From Triticum aestivum (taxonomy: Eukaryota > Streptophyta > Magnoliopsida > Poales > Poaceae): a stretch of 64,000 nt of DNA. The DNA is taken from the NCBI RefSeq assembly GCF_018294505.1, contig NC_057797.1, positions 123,075,116 through 123,139,115 on the forward strand. The letters are read 5' to 3'. The position numbers and the translations under genes were made by a program. Every line of letters starts with the position of its first letter. Within the stretch, counting starts at the first letter, position 1. The notes under the pieces were generated by a model. It saw nothing but the letters and a program-made list of their open reading frames with translations. It made no database searches and was not told the origin of the DNA. Of the stretch, positions 46,214 through 57,031 are shown in pieces.

Positions 46214-46400
46214 CCGTCCAGGTCGAACTGCTTCAGCCACTCCTTGAATTGCTCCAGCGTGGTCCCTCCCGGCCAGAGGAGCCACCTCCGCGCTGCCATG
46301 GCCGGCGGTGCTTGCAGGCTCAGAGTCAGCTAGTCCTTGACGACTGTGCTAGGCAGGTGCATCGATCATGGATGGTTCGAAGCCTCTCGCGGCTGCAGCT

Positions 46401-46410
46401 CCTTTTATAG
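46401..46410 (-). promoter_or_regulatory. TATA box of EF-hand copy A
   Basis: CTATAAAAGG on the minus strand, about 100 bp upstream of the ATG at 46299, matches the position of the box in copy B. Confidence 0.65.
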
Positions 46411-46650
46411 TTGGATCGTTACACCCATGTACGATCTCGTGGCTTTATTCGTTTATATCTGCAGGTTGCGACTTGCGAGGGGGCGGTGCTCTGAATCGTA
46501 TATCTCATTTCTTGGTGGAGTCCGACCTAGCTGAATTTCAGGCTTGTGTCCGACCTAGTCACTACTCACTACACGGAATGCATGCAAGGCTAGTAAGCGC
46601 AAGTGTATGCATGCACTGTTCAACTGTAGACTATATTCCTATATGCTTGC

Positions 46651-46797
46651 AGCGACCAGAAAGCTTATTAGTTAGCTTGAGAATAAATTTGAAGTCGGGG
46701 AAGTAGCAATGTCGTAGGGCCCGTGCATGAAAGAGATTCTCCATGACCGAGCAATCCAAGAAGGAAACATCAGGGAGATTTTACCACAATTGCTTAA
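46651..46797. repeat. Upstream segment of the EF-hand duplication, copy 1
   Basis: TATGCTTGCAGCGACCAG to CATCAGGGAGATTTTACC has counterparts at 48226-48385 and 52126-52275 (all include GTGCATGAAAGAGATTCT and CCAATCCA). It marks the far promoter side of each duplicated unit. Confidence 0.7.
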
Positions 46798-47101
46798 GGC
46801 CTCTTTTGATTCATAGTGTAGGAAAAATCATAGGAATAGGAAAGTCATAGAAAATGAGATGTCATGTATCTCAAATCCTATGAATAGGAATAGGAAAGGA
46901 GATGCTCTTTGATTCACATCATAGGATTTTTTTCATTGAGTCTAGGCTAATGTTTATTTTCCTATGAAATATGAAGGATAGGAAGAATTCCTTCATAGGA
47001 ATAGGATTCCATTCCTACAAACCAAAGGGCTCCAAAGGAATTTTTCCTATAAAAAACTTATCCTATGAAATTCCTACAAGATTCCTCTAAACCAGGAGGC
47101 A
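46798..47101. mobile_element. Tourist/PIF-Harbinger-type MITE (copy 2), 304 bp
   Basis: It starts GGCCTCTTTTGATTCATAG and ends CCTCTAAACCAGGAGGCA. TAA precedes it (46795-46797) and follows it (47102-47104). It is the same family as 8111-8419. Confidence 0.88.
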
Positions 47102-47104
47102 TAA

Positions 47105-47409
47105 GGCCTCTTTTGGTTCATAGGATAGAATTATCATAGGAATATGAATCTTGTAGGAAATGAGATGACATGTATCTCAAATCCTATGAGTAGGAATAGG
47201 AAACAAGATGTCATTTGGTTGACACCAAAGGAATTTTTTCATTGAGTCTAGGCTCTTTTTTATTTTCCTATGAAATGTGAAGGATAGGAACCAAGCCTAT
47301 GTAGGAATAGGAATCCATTCCTATGAACCAAAGGGCTCTAAAGGAAAAAATCCTATAAGAATCCTATCTTCTAGAATTCCTATGAAATTCCTCTAAACCA
47401 AAGGAGGCC
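47105..47409. mobile_element. Tourist/PIF-Harbinger-type MITE (copy 3), 305 bp
   Basis: It starts GGCCTCTTTTGGTTCATAGG and ends CTCTAAACCAAAGGAGGCC. It shares the TAA at 47102-47104 with copy 2 and has TAA at 47410-47412 on its right. Its sequence is closer to copy 1 at 8111 than to its neighbour. Confidence 0.9.
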
Positions 47410-47412
47410 TAA

Positions 47413-48225
47413 GAATGTTCAAAGTTTTTTTTCTCGATGTCATTTGTCATTTCCATGCCACCTGCCAACACTACTATGGAACAGTCCATCAGTGACGGGT
47501 CGTCTCTCATCTCCGAACCGCTTGAGATAGGCCTTCATCTCAGGCAGTGCAAGCCCTGAAAACAGTGGCGAATGAACTGGCCAGGCTTTAATAGGCAAAG
47601 ATCGCAATGCGAAGTGGACAGCCGGGCAAAGATCGCTCTACTCATTAGAGAGTTGAGCGATAGATTTCCTCTCTGTGTTGTATTTCTTCAGTAGTATTGA
47701 ATTCATACTTCAGCCAACTCATCCAAAAGTCTGAACTGATGGAGGGCGTTGGCAGAGTCTTGAACTCAAGACCTCTTGGCTAGGATACCATATTGAATTG
47801 CATGCTCTAGCCAATGCAAGCAAAAGACCGATTTGATGGAAGAGACTAAGCAGCACATTATACGTCAACACTCCCCCTCACGTGTAGCTCCCTCAGGCCT
47901 AAACGTGGACCAAAAGTGGGTTGCAATTTAATTACGTCAGCCGGGTCTTGAACTCAAGACCTCTTGACTTTGATACTATGTAGAAGTGCATGATCTAGCC
48001 AATGCAACCAAAAAACCGATCTGATGAAAGGAGGTGGGCAATATATTTCAACAAGTAGGGCTCAATCTCTGACGGTTTTGGCTAAGTCTCTTCATATGGA
48101 GATGTGTTCACAGCCCAACTGCCGTCTATAAAGTATAAACCCAAAACCATGTGTGGCCGTTGATCCTAGTTCATTTCTAAACACTCTTGCCTGACGCGTC
48201 GCAGATATTTCATTAGGTATTCCCA
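47413..48225. other. Intergenic; includes a SINE-like direct repeat pair
   Basis: GTCTTGAACTCAAGACCTCTT opens two related segments of about 90 bp (47754-47842 and 47943-48030), each continuing through CTAGCCAATGCAA to CCGAT(T/C)TGATG. Between them is the phrase CACTCCCCCTCACGTG. They may be parts of a tRNA-like or LTR-linked repeat. No gene is seen. Confidence 0.5.
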
Positions 48226-48385
48226 TTCTTGCAACAGCCAGCGAGCTCATTGGCTAGCATGGAAAAATTTCATGTGTGGGAAGTAGCAATGTGGTAGGCC
48301 TGTGTGCATGAAAGAGATTCTATATTGACTGACCAATCCATGAAGGACACATCAGGAGATTCTACCGCGGTTGCTCAAGAATGTT
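48226..48385. repeat. Upstream segment of the EF-hand duplication, copy 2
   Basis: It matches 46651-46797 and continues GGTTGCTCAAGAATGTTCGAAG. The corresponding place in copy 1 is interrupted by two MITEs at TTGCTTAA, so this copy shows the pre-insertion arrangement. Confidence 0.72.
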
Positions 48386-48715
48386 CGAAGTTCTTTCCTA
48401 AGCTCGGCGATCGCCTTGACCTGGTGGTCCATTAGGAAGGAGAGGAACGATCGCCACCATTCCTGCTCGGTGTCGGTGGTATTCTGCAAGCTCCAGATTG
48501 AAGCTGCACTTTGGTCGGACACTGGAAGGAAAAGAGTCCAGTCACTTGCTGACAGATCACACGCCCTGACTAATTTGCTGTAATGCGTCAACTTTTGCTG
48601 CTGTTGGTCCTTGGCTGTTTTTATTTTCTTCAGTTTGTTCCAGCCATGTGATCAATTGTATAACTGTTCTATCCTTTCTTAACGCAATGAAAGCAGCGCA
48701 TAACTGCATTTCGTC
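48386..48715 (+). pseudogene. LINE C-terminal fragment
   Basis: The frame 48371-48583 contains ALTWWSIRKERNDRHH followed by QIEAALWSDTG. This is the usual end of plant LINE polyproteins, where W-IWKERN and E--LW are conserved. After the stop comes a T-rich 3' UTR. It is only the last 60-70 codons, a typical 5'-truncated insertion. Confidence 0.7.
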
Positions 48716-49490
48716 CCGTGTGCCTTCATCTCAGGTGGTGCCCAAAACTGTGCAAGGCGAAGATCATTAGAGTTGTGGATGTGGGCTCATTTCTGATGGA
48801 TTTCACCTTCATATTGTGCGGTGCCTTTTCAGTATGCAGGAAATAATTGCTCAACCCTACCTCTTGTGAAATACAATGGTATGTTTGGTACGAATAATTC
48901 TTGAAGGAGAGTGTATCGTTGTACAGCAGAGTAGCATCGTGAAATAACATTTGTTGATGATACGTCGTCAGGCTCATGTCCTAAGACTTGACAGTTCCGT
49001 TGGGACACTTGTGAGAACTTCAGAGTGGACGACTGAGCTAAAATGCTGGAGGAGCGCGACTAGGCAAAACAAATGTAATCCATCAACAAAAAGATGCAGT
49101 ATTCATACGCCCCTTCCAAATTTTGGGGTACGGTTACGGCATCGAGCAGTCAAAGGAGACGTGGCCATCCCCAGCAGCCAAGACACGGTTACTTTGCTTC
49201 TCTATGTTAGAGGATCCCGTTCCGCAGCGAAGGTCCGCAGTCAAAATGCGCAAGCCACGAGTACAACTTGTATATATTAAGCACTTCATGCAACTTTCAA
49301 ATCTTACAGCAGACACACTCACAATTAAGCAACTGCATACATAGTAGCAGACGTCGTCGTCGTAACAAACCTTGACAAATTCTCCTGGATTTTTACACAT
49401 AGTATTATTCAGGAGAAGCTTCCATGTCAAGTTGAACGCATCACACGATACTGGGCATTAGTCTGAGCAGGTAACGCTCTAGCGAGGTAG
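48716..49490. other. Spacer and 3' flank of EF-hand copy B
   Basis: At 48720-48745 GCCTTCATCTCAGGTGGTGC matches 47527-47550, continuing the segmental relationship. The last 200 bases are the presumed 3' UTR of copy B, similar to the flank of copy A. Confidence 0.5.
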
Positions 49491-49751
49491 CTAACGGGCA
49501 GAGATGTTCATGCCGAGGTGTTCCCGCGCGAAAGCGACGAGGTTCTCGAGCTCGGCGTCGTCGACGTAGCCGTTGTGGTCCCTGTCGGCGCGGCGGACGG
49601 CGCGGCCGGCCCTAACGGTGGCGAACCAGCAGCCCCGGCGGCGGATGGCCTGCCGGAGCTCGGCCTTGCTGATCCGGCCGTCGCCGTTCACGTCGACCCA
49701 CTTCTTGAATTCCTCCACCGTCCACGCACACGGGGCGCTCCTTATCGGCAT
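49491..49751 (-). CDS. Small EF-hand calcium-binding protein, copy B, 86 aa
   Basis: An intact intronless frame encodes a protein made of two EF-hands. Loop one is DVNGDGRISKAE and loop two is DRDHNGYVDDAE; both keep all canonical ligand positions, including the final Glu. Between them lies LRQAIRRRGCWFATVRAGRA, a basic linker with a Trp. The end is HLGMNISAR. Length and architecture resemble polcalcin or short calmodulin-like proteins, presumably soluble Ca2+ sensors; the partner is unknown. The ATG at 49751 gives MPIRSAPCAWTVEEF. A TATA box (minus strand CTATAAAAAG, 49841-49850) lies about 90 bp upstream. A paralog, copy A, is destroyed by a copia insertion 3 kb away. Confidence 0.88.
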   Translation of the reverse strand: MPIRSAPCAWTVEEFKKWVDVNGDGRISKAELRQAIRRRGCWFATVRAGRAVRRADRDHNGYVDDAELENLVAFAREHLGMNISAR

Positions 49752-49840
49752 GGCCTATACTATTTGGTGTTTAGAACCTCAGAACCAGCTTATCTAGTCC
49801 TTGCAGCTGGAGACTGCCGAGCTTCTCGCGGTCGTGCCTC

Positions 49841-49850
49841 CTTTTTATAG
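49841..49850 (-). promoter_or_regulatory. TATA box of EF-hand copy B
   Basis: CTATAAAAAG on the minus strand, 90 bp from the start codon. The surrounding sequence, including TTTATTCGTTT and TATCTGCAGG, is conserved with copy A. Confidence 0.7.
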
Positions 49851-50084
49851 TCGATCCGGTCCTGGAAGCATCGCGTGACTTTATAGTTTATTCGTTTCTA
49901 TCTGCAGGCTGCGAGGGGTGTTGATCAGAATCCGAATCTCGTCTCAGTTATTGGTGGGGGGCAGCAAAGGTAAATTTCAGCCTTGAGCATCGCATCGATC
50001 ATTAGTTTAGTCGCTACACTTACCGCGATGCTAGTAATGAGCAAGTGCATATGACATCGTTTGACCCTAACTATTTTGGCTGAT

Positions 50085-50742
50085 TTTTTGGATAAAGGAT
50101 GGATTTTATTAACTCAAAATAAAGTATTAAGGGGATACAAACACAATGAGCACACACCCGACCTCTGCATAGCTAAGATGCACACAGCCAACACTAACAC
50201 ACATATAAAAAATCACACCGGTAAATAGCAAAATCATACAAGATCCAAGTTATGCCTTGGTGGCGTAAAAAGAAAAAAGAAAAACTCCAAAGTGATCAAA
50301 ACAATGATCAACAAGTTACAGCAGCGACCATATCCGCACCAACCATTCTTAACATCACAAGTACAATGAAGAAGTTCTCCAATAGCAACACCTTCAGAAA
50401 GGGAACAACACTCAAGTGCCGCCATTGCCGGGTCCAACCGCCGAAGGTTAGACCATGGGTTTTCACCCTGGAGATCAAGTCCGAGCAATGCCTTCAACAA
50501 GGTAACGACACAAAAACATCGCCATTGCTAGGTATAACCAATTAAAGTTTGACCTTAGATTTTCACCCCGAAGTTCGAGATCGGTACTTGAGAAGCACCA
50601 CCAAATCGAAGTCACCATGTAATGTCGCCACCACCTTCCGCAATCCCAGCGGCTATATGCATTTCATGGCCTTGACGTGACTGTCACACAAGTGAAGACC
50701 ATGTTGGCACTAGCAGGCAACTGAGCCGTGACAAGAGCAGGC
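50085..50742 (-). mobile_element. Short non-LTR retroelement with 16-bp target duplication
   Basis: AACTATTTTGGCTGAT occurs on both sides (50069-50084 and 50743-50758), a perfect 16-bp target duplication. The left end TTTTTGGATAAAGGATGG is the reverse of an A-rich tail. There is no coding region. It is 658 bp long and inserted upstream of EF-hand copy B. Confidence 0.85.
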
Positions 50743-50782
50743 AACTATTTTGGCTGATGGGACACGGGCGGCTAATTCATTA

Positions 50783-52088
50783 GAGCATCTTCAGCTGCGT
50801 CCCCAAGAGGCCCCCCCCAAGGCCATTTTTTCGCGTCGGTGCCAAAAAATTGGCCTTGTCGCGCCCTCAGTATCTCATTTATCGCCGGTTTGGGCTGAAA
50901 TAACAGCCGGCGTACCCGAGCCGAACCCAAGCCCCCCGCGGGCGCCTGGGAGGGCCGGCCGAAGCAAAAAGGCGCGTGGGTCCGCTCTGTCGGTGAGACA
51001 AAGACCCTTTCCCGACGATCACCCCGCTTTTTCCCCTCCGTTTCCCTCCATCTTCCCCTACTCCCGCCATTCTCCTCCCTCTCCCATCCATCCGGCCGCC
51101 ATGCCGCCGAATAAGTACGCCGCCCCTCGCACCGCCACCGATGCCAGCGCCTCCCAGTCGAAGCAGAGGAAGCAGAGGGCGCCGTCGTCCAAGCCCCCGA
51201 GCATGTCAAATGCCGACTGGAAGGTGCAGGTTCAGCGCCAGGAGGCTGTCACCACCGACCGGCGGAACAGGCTCAATGCCAAGAAGGCCCGAGATAGAGT
51301 GGCTCTGGCAGCGGCGACTGCCTTGGCCGAGCAGGCGGATCGCGCGACGGAAAAGGCCGAGGCGTCTCGCGCGGGGATGATGAATCCGCCCGGCGGCCAC
51401 GGCCCGCACGCCTGCAGCCAGCAGAGCGTCGGGTCGCCGGCTGGATTCTCGGCGTCTCCCTGGGGCTGCGCGCCCTCGCCTGGCTATGACGAACAACGCC
51501 GTCAAGCTCGACCTGCTCCGGACCAACGTCGCCGCGAAGAAAAGGAACACCGACCTGGCTTTCCTGATGGGGGGGGGGGCATGCTCCGTAGCGACGACGA
51601 GCAGCTCAAGGCGTGGTACCTGACGGAGCGCGGCCTCATCCTGAACCAGATGCCGTCGACGGCGGCGCCAACTCCCACGCCGACCCCAACGCCGCCAAGC
51701 CCGGGAGATGATGCCTCCACGACGCCCAGCACTGAAGCCACGCCGACGCCGATCAGCCCGCGCACGCCGATTCCTCCGACGCTGGAGGCCGACGCCGCGG
51801 TTTGATGCATTGCCTACGCGTCATTTTTTTTGCACGTCGAACTTTTATTGATCACCGAACTGTGGCAAGGTGATCACCGATCGCCGGGACTTTTGTAGCG
51901 CTGATCCCCGGACTTGTGGCATTTTTTGGGTAGTGAGAACGGACCAAGTTTGAATTTACTATGCCTTGGGGGCGGCACCTGGGGGTGTGGTTGTGACCCA
52001 AGTCGTCCCTAGGGCCTAAAAATCGCCGGGCGCATGCCCAAAATAGCGCCGGCCTATGCGCTGGGGGGCCAAACGAGTGGAGTTGCTC
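50783..52088. mobile_element. Non-autonomous PIF/Harbinger-type element, 1.3 kb
   Basis: It starts GAGCATCTTCAGCTGCG and ends (mirrored) GAGCAACTCCACTCG. TTA lies on both sides (50780-50782 and 52089-52091). The GC-rich interior includes an open frame described separately but no DDE transposase. It is inserted in the upstream region of EF-hand copy B; copy A lacks it. Confidence 0.78.
51103..51805 (+). CDS. Element-borne low-complexity open frame, unknown function
   Basis: From ATG at 51101-51103 the frame reads MPPNKYAAPRTATDAS, then a basic/Ala-rich stretch (RNRLNAKKARDRVALAAATA) and a Pro/Thr-rich tail, about 234 residues. I recognise no domain. Similar Ala/Arg-rich frames are common inside non-autonomous cereal DNA elements. 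It may be a decayed accessory frame and not a working gene. Confidence 0.35.
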
Positions 52089-52125
52089 TTAGATTATATT
52101 CATATGCTTCACCATCAAGAAAGTA

Positions 52126-52275
52126 TTCATATGCTTGCAGCAACCGGCCTGTGGCAAGCTCATTAGCTAGCCCTGGGGATAAGTTCAATGTAGAGAAACT
52201 AGCATCGTGTGGCAGGGCCCGTGCATGAAAGAGATTCTCCATTGACTCACCAATCCAACAAGGAAACAGCAATCA
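52126..52275. repeat. Upstream segment of the EF-hand duplication, copy 3
   Basis: ATATGCTTGCAGCAACCGGC to CCAATCCAACAAGGAAACAG corresponds to 46651-46797 and 48226-48385. Confidence 0.7.
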
Positions 52276-53869
52276 CAGGACGCAGATCTTTTCTCAACTA
52301 GATAAGGCCCGACACGTTGGTACGAAAATTTGTAGCTCTTAAATTATATATATTAAATATATGAGAATAATACCTAGAGATAAATGGACGACCGATGCAT
52401 GTTATATTGACTCGTGACATTCAAGTCCAATTATTCGTTACTGAACAATAAAAAGTAAAAAAAAATATTGATGTAAGAGCGCTTGCATATGGTGGAAAGT
52501 GAAAAGTGGATTGCTTGCATGCATTTGATGATGTGAATGGCTTGCATGTGGATACAAATGAGATCACTTGCTTACATGAGCTTGATAATGTGAAGGGCTT
52601 GCACGTGACAGAAAGTGAAACTAAAAAAATGAAAGGCCCGGATAAGTCCCGAACATTCGGATTTTGCCAATGGCAACTCGAAGGCTTATTATGGCAATTT
52701 TAATTATTACGAGGATGACGAATTTAGTTGATAAGCATAGCAATTTTACTTGTAACTTGTTTTTTGTCAGAAAATTGCCATGTGTGCGAACTAAACTTGC
52801 CATCCTTATGTCAACTAAAGTTGACGTACAATTTGCTGTGGGCAAAATCCAAATGTTGGAGATTTATCTTTTTCGAAAATGAATTGGTCGCATACACTTG
52901 ACGATGTGGATGGTTTACATGTGCATTCCAATGAAAGCATTTACTTAGATATACCATATAGGATATTATCCTAGCTTATACCCGCGCGGCGGCACACTGC
53001 GCCTTGTACGCGTGGCAGCGTATGACACTGTATTTTGTTGTATACATTGTTCTTATTTGTTAGTCTTGGTAAAGGGTGCAGATTGTAGAAGTGGCGTTCA
53101 TGGATGTTTATTTATTTAATATAAGCTAGTTCAAGTATTTTACATGAAAAAACTACAGCGCAAATTGAAATAAAATGAAGTCGCACAAGTTTTACATAAA
53201 CGGAATAAGAGCAAGTAGATCGTGAACTGAGTAGTACCATACGCGCCAAAGTTCGTACACTCATCTACAGATCACAATATCAATATAATTCAATTTTCAT
53301 CTGATGAGGAAGCCATAATCATGCCATTTTCAGTTTCTCTACTCTCCATTTGCGGAAGCACTGCTTGCTTCATCCACTTCTTCCGTCTCTGTTTCCATAT
53401 TGTATGCTTGCCATTGTACATAATCTTCTTTTAGCACTCGTCCCATCTCTTTTATGTATGCAAAATGTTGGTCAAACTGAATGGGGGATGGAATATCACG
53501 ATGTAGGTAGGTCAAAGACGTTCATCCATGATATCATTAGGGACAGGAGTGCCGTCAGGAATGGAGGCACCATTAAGCATATCGACGATGCTAGCTTCAG
53601 GAAGCGGCATAGGATTAGGTGGAATATATGGCTGTGAAGAAATGCGAATAAGTGGAGATGACTCCTGGTTTTCCATGCGGGAACAGGGCTAGGGGAAAGA
53701 AAGCATTCTTAGGACTTGCAAGAGTAAACAAACTGAAGCTGTACTGTCATAAATGCAGAATTACTTCTATAAACAGAACAGAACAATTTGACAGCTAGGT
53801 ACATTGGCACTTATTATTCACACCAAGCTGATGACATCTTAATAAATACATAAAAGAATGGTTAGTAGG
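52276..53869. other. Intergenic; decayed repeats
   Basis: At 52480-52620 several GGCTTGCATGTG-like units with AATGTGAA spacers form a weak tandem repeat. At 52665-52820 isolated TTGCCATG motifs recall the block at 34138-34622. No gene is supported; the frame 53350-53637 has no domain. Confidence 0.4.
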
Positions 53870-55199
53870 TGAAAGTGCTAGTTATTGACTAGAGGGGGAT
53901 GAATAGGCGATTTTTGTGAAAGTCTTCAAAACACGAGGTCTTGAAGACAAGCAGTAGAAATGAATCTATTAATATGCAACGGAAGGTAGACTACACTAGA
54001 TAGGCCATAGTCAATTATGCAATGAAGTGAAAGCACGAAGACTATCAACAGCTATGTAGTATGGATCATGATGGAAGACAATATGAAACCAAACAGTTAA
54101 TAGTCTTCACTCAGTGAAGTCAATCAAAACAGACAGGTAGGCAATGACTTCACGAAGACAAACTGTAAAGTGAAGTGAAGGATAGAATCAGTTGCTTGAT
54201 GAAGACAAGGATTTAGTAGACCAGTTCCAGTTGCTGTGACAACTGTATGTCTGGTTAGGTAGACTGAGATTCAACTCAGAAGACTGCGTCTTCACCTTAT
54301 TCCCCTTGAACTAAGGACACCCAGTCCTCGCCCGATCACTCTGATAAGTCTTCAAGGTATACTTCCAAACCTTCACACACTTCGTTAACCGGCAATCCAC
54401 AATTACTTTTGGATGCTCAGAACGCGACGCCTAACCGGCTGGAGAATTCACAGTCCTCAAGTGTAACAAGTCTTCAGGTCACGCAGACAAAAAGACTTCA
54501 GTGATGCCTAACACTCTTTGGCTCTGGGTGTTTTGAGCTTTGTCCTCGCAAGGATCTCTCTCTCAAATGCTTCGAAGGTGGGTTGCTCTCAAATTACAAA
54601 AGCCGTGCACTAACTCTGAGCAGCCACCAATTTATGGTGTAGGGGGTGGGCTATTTATAGCCACGAGGCAACCCGACCTGATTTGTCCGAAATGACTCTG
54701 GGTCACTAAGGAACCGACACGTGTTCAACGGTCAAATTTCAAACACACGCGACAACTTGACTTGGGCTACAAGTAAAGCTGACTCATCCGACTCTGGATA
54801 AGATTTGTTCTCATTGTCTTCGCTCGAAGACATAGGATTTGGTTGAGCATCACTTCAGTCACTCTGACTTTGTTCACTTGGACCCCACTTAACAGTACGG
54901 TGGTTCCTATGACTCAACAAAGAAGAAAAGGAAACTACGAAACAACTATGTCTTCGCACTCCATAGTCTTCATATGAATGTCTTCTCATGTCATACTCTT
55001 CATCGTGAATGTCTTCATGTACCACCATTGTCTTCAAAGTCTTCACACATTTTTAGGAGTCATCTCTGGTAGGTAAACCGAATCAATAAGGGACTACTAC
55101 CTGTGTTATCCTACAATTCTCACAAACACATTAGTCCCTCAACCAAATTTGTCGTCAATACTCCAAAACCAACTAGGGGTGGCACTAGATGCACTTACA
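53870..55199 (-). repeat. LTR (3' side) of a retrotransposon in minus orientation, 1.33 kb
   Basis: On the plus strand it starts TGAAAGTGCTAGTTATTGAC and ends CACTAGATGCACTTACA. Immediately to the right, the minus strand has the polypurine run AAAAAGGGGGGGAT, which places this LTR at the 3' end of the element. GAAGACNNNNNAAGTCTTC-type motifs recur throughout. The other LTR is not in the window because later elements are inserted. Confidence 0.8.
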
Positions 55200-56163
55200 A
55201 TCCCCCCCTTTTTGGTGATTGATGACAGACTGGTTGAAATTTTCAACAAGGATAAAAGTATGTGAGAGTTAAGGATAAAGACATTGTCTTCATAAGTTGT
55301 AAAAGGCTCCCCCTGAAGATGTGCATATAAGTAGTTTGCCTTTGAATACAAATGCACATGGCACATTTTACTTTGTGGAGATCCTCTTCAAATCACGAAG
55401 ACAATTCATCATGCATGTATAAGTATAATAAAGATAAATGACATGCACAATGAAAAATGAGCGTCTGCAGAATGACTTCATGCGGAATTTATCATCGCAT
55501 CACAAAGTAGCAGCAAAACGTGGCAGGCGACCATCAGGTTCAAGTGTTACAACTCAAAAGCCAAATTGTTTCAAAACGAGAGTTGAAGAACTTAGCAAAA
55601 ATAATGCAACCACCCATCTGGTCCTACTTGAAGACTATCAACCTCATATGCTTCTCCCCCTTTTATCATTAATGACCAAAAAGGTTTGAAGACATAGAGG
55701 ATCTACTTGTTCCCAGCAGGAGTAGAAGATGGAGCAGGGTCATCGTTGGAGTTTGGTGGTGCAGACGGGCTTGACGCAGTGCAGCCAGGATTGGTGAAGT
55801 GGCGTAGTCTTCTTCATCGACGGCTCTCGCAACAACAGTTGCAGCCGAAGATGAATGCTCAGAATCTTCAATGGAGGGAGTGCAACGCCAGTTTGCATTT
55901 TGAGGAGGCCTGGAGTCAAACTTGAATTGCTCAGTGAATCCATCTGCACACAGATCATCTTCAGAACATAGCAGTGTGAGGCTCATCTAGAACCGCCTAC
56001 AGGCTTCATGTGCAACGAACGACTTCTTGGTGGCCAAGTTGCGGATGCGATTGACATCCATCAAGAGACTCTGCATCTAACGCTTCAACCAGTCATGATG
56101 CCTGTCCTGCTTTTGATGCAAATCCACCAGAAGCTCTCGGTCATTGAGTACACGAGAACGCTT

Positions 56164-56988
56164 CTAAGGCCTTTGAGCAATTGTGCTTGCAGTGCCTTTA
56201 GTGTTGGCTCGGTGCGGAAAGCGCATGTTGCCAGCCAGAGGGTATGCAGGGGTTGCAGCATTGGGCACAAGAATTCCTTCAATTGGCTGTGAGAAGCTTT
56301 GAAATTCAGCATTCTGAAGGTGGGGTTGCTTCCTTGCAGGCTCGGGGTAGATGACTTCAATGGACAGATCAACTTCAGGCAGAAAAATAATATGGTTGCG
56401 CGCTGAGGGCTGATAGTCAATGGTGGAATGAAGCTTAATCAAGCGCATCACCCATGGTGCATAGAACTTCAGGCCAAACAGATCAATCCCAGAAGTAGCA
56501 AGTTGTCTGATGAAGAAATCCCGGGTGTTGAACCTGATGTCATTGATGATATAGAATACCAAAGTCTTCATGGCGCCTTCAAGTTTAGCTTTAGAAGAAT
56601 GTCCCTTGATGGGACATAGAGTACGCCTCAGAACATGATACACTATGCGTGGAAAGTACTCAAGGTCCTTCACAAAGAACTCCTTTGGATATTCAGCGTC
56701 TTGTGGCAATGACTTCATCATGCTAAGCATTTGACGCATATTTGGCTCTGGCTTCTGAAAAATGCTCTGCAGCTCATTCCTATGAAGCTGACAACCAGGT
56801 TCATATAACTTACCTAGAGTGGGCAAGGAAGTCAGCTCGATGATGTCTTGAGCTTTGGCTTCATGATGAACATCACATGTCATCCACTCAAGGACCCAAG
56901 TCGTCGGATCCCTGTTGTAGTCTCGAATGTGTAAAGTGGGATAGAAGTGCAGCAGAAGCTCTTCATTCCAGTGTTCCTTATCAGTCAC
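56164..56988 (-). pseudogene. Retrotransposon internal frame, C-terminal part, 274 codons
   Basis: It begins MTDKEHWNEELLLHFYPTLH and contains RDYNRDPTTWVLEWMTCDVHH and LRRTLCPIKGHSSKAKLEGA. This looks like a gag-like or plant-mobile-domain-like fold but I cannot name it. It is in a different frame from the segment at 57032-57799, indicating a shift between them. Confidence 0.5.
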
Positions 56989-57031
56989 AAAGGGCAGAAG
57001 ACCAACATCCTTAAATCAGTCAAGAGCCTCT

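Larger units (their letters stand above)
40646..46299 (-). pseudogene. EF-hand gene copy A, split by a copia element
   Basis: The N-terminal part lies at 46214-46299 (starts MAARRWLLWPGG, ends TLEQFKEWLKQFDLDG). The C-terminal part lies at 40646-40897 (DGRISKAELRQAIRRRGCWF, then RDKSGYIEDAEIEN). Between them sits a 5.2-kb copia element flanked by CCGTC. The insertion point falls inside the first calcium-binding loop. Relative to copy B (49491-49751), the C-terminal end is also about 14 bases shorter after IEN. This shifts the frame, so the original LGM..IS end is read out of frame. Both lesions indicate a pseudogene. A TATA-like CTATAAAAGG (minus strand, 46401-46410) lies about 100 bp upstream, as in copy B. 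Confidence 0.88.
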
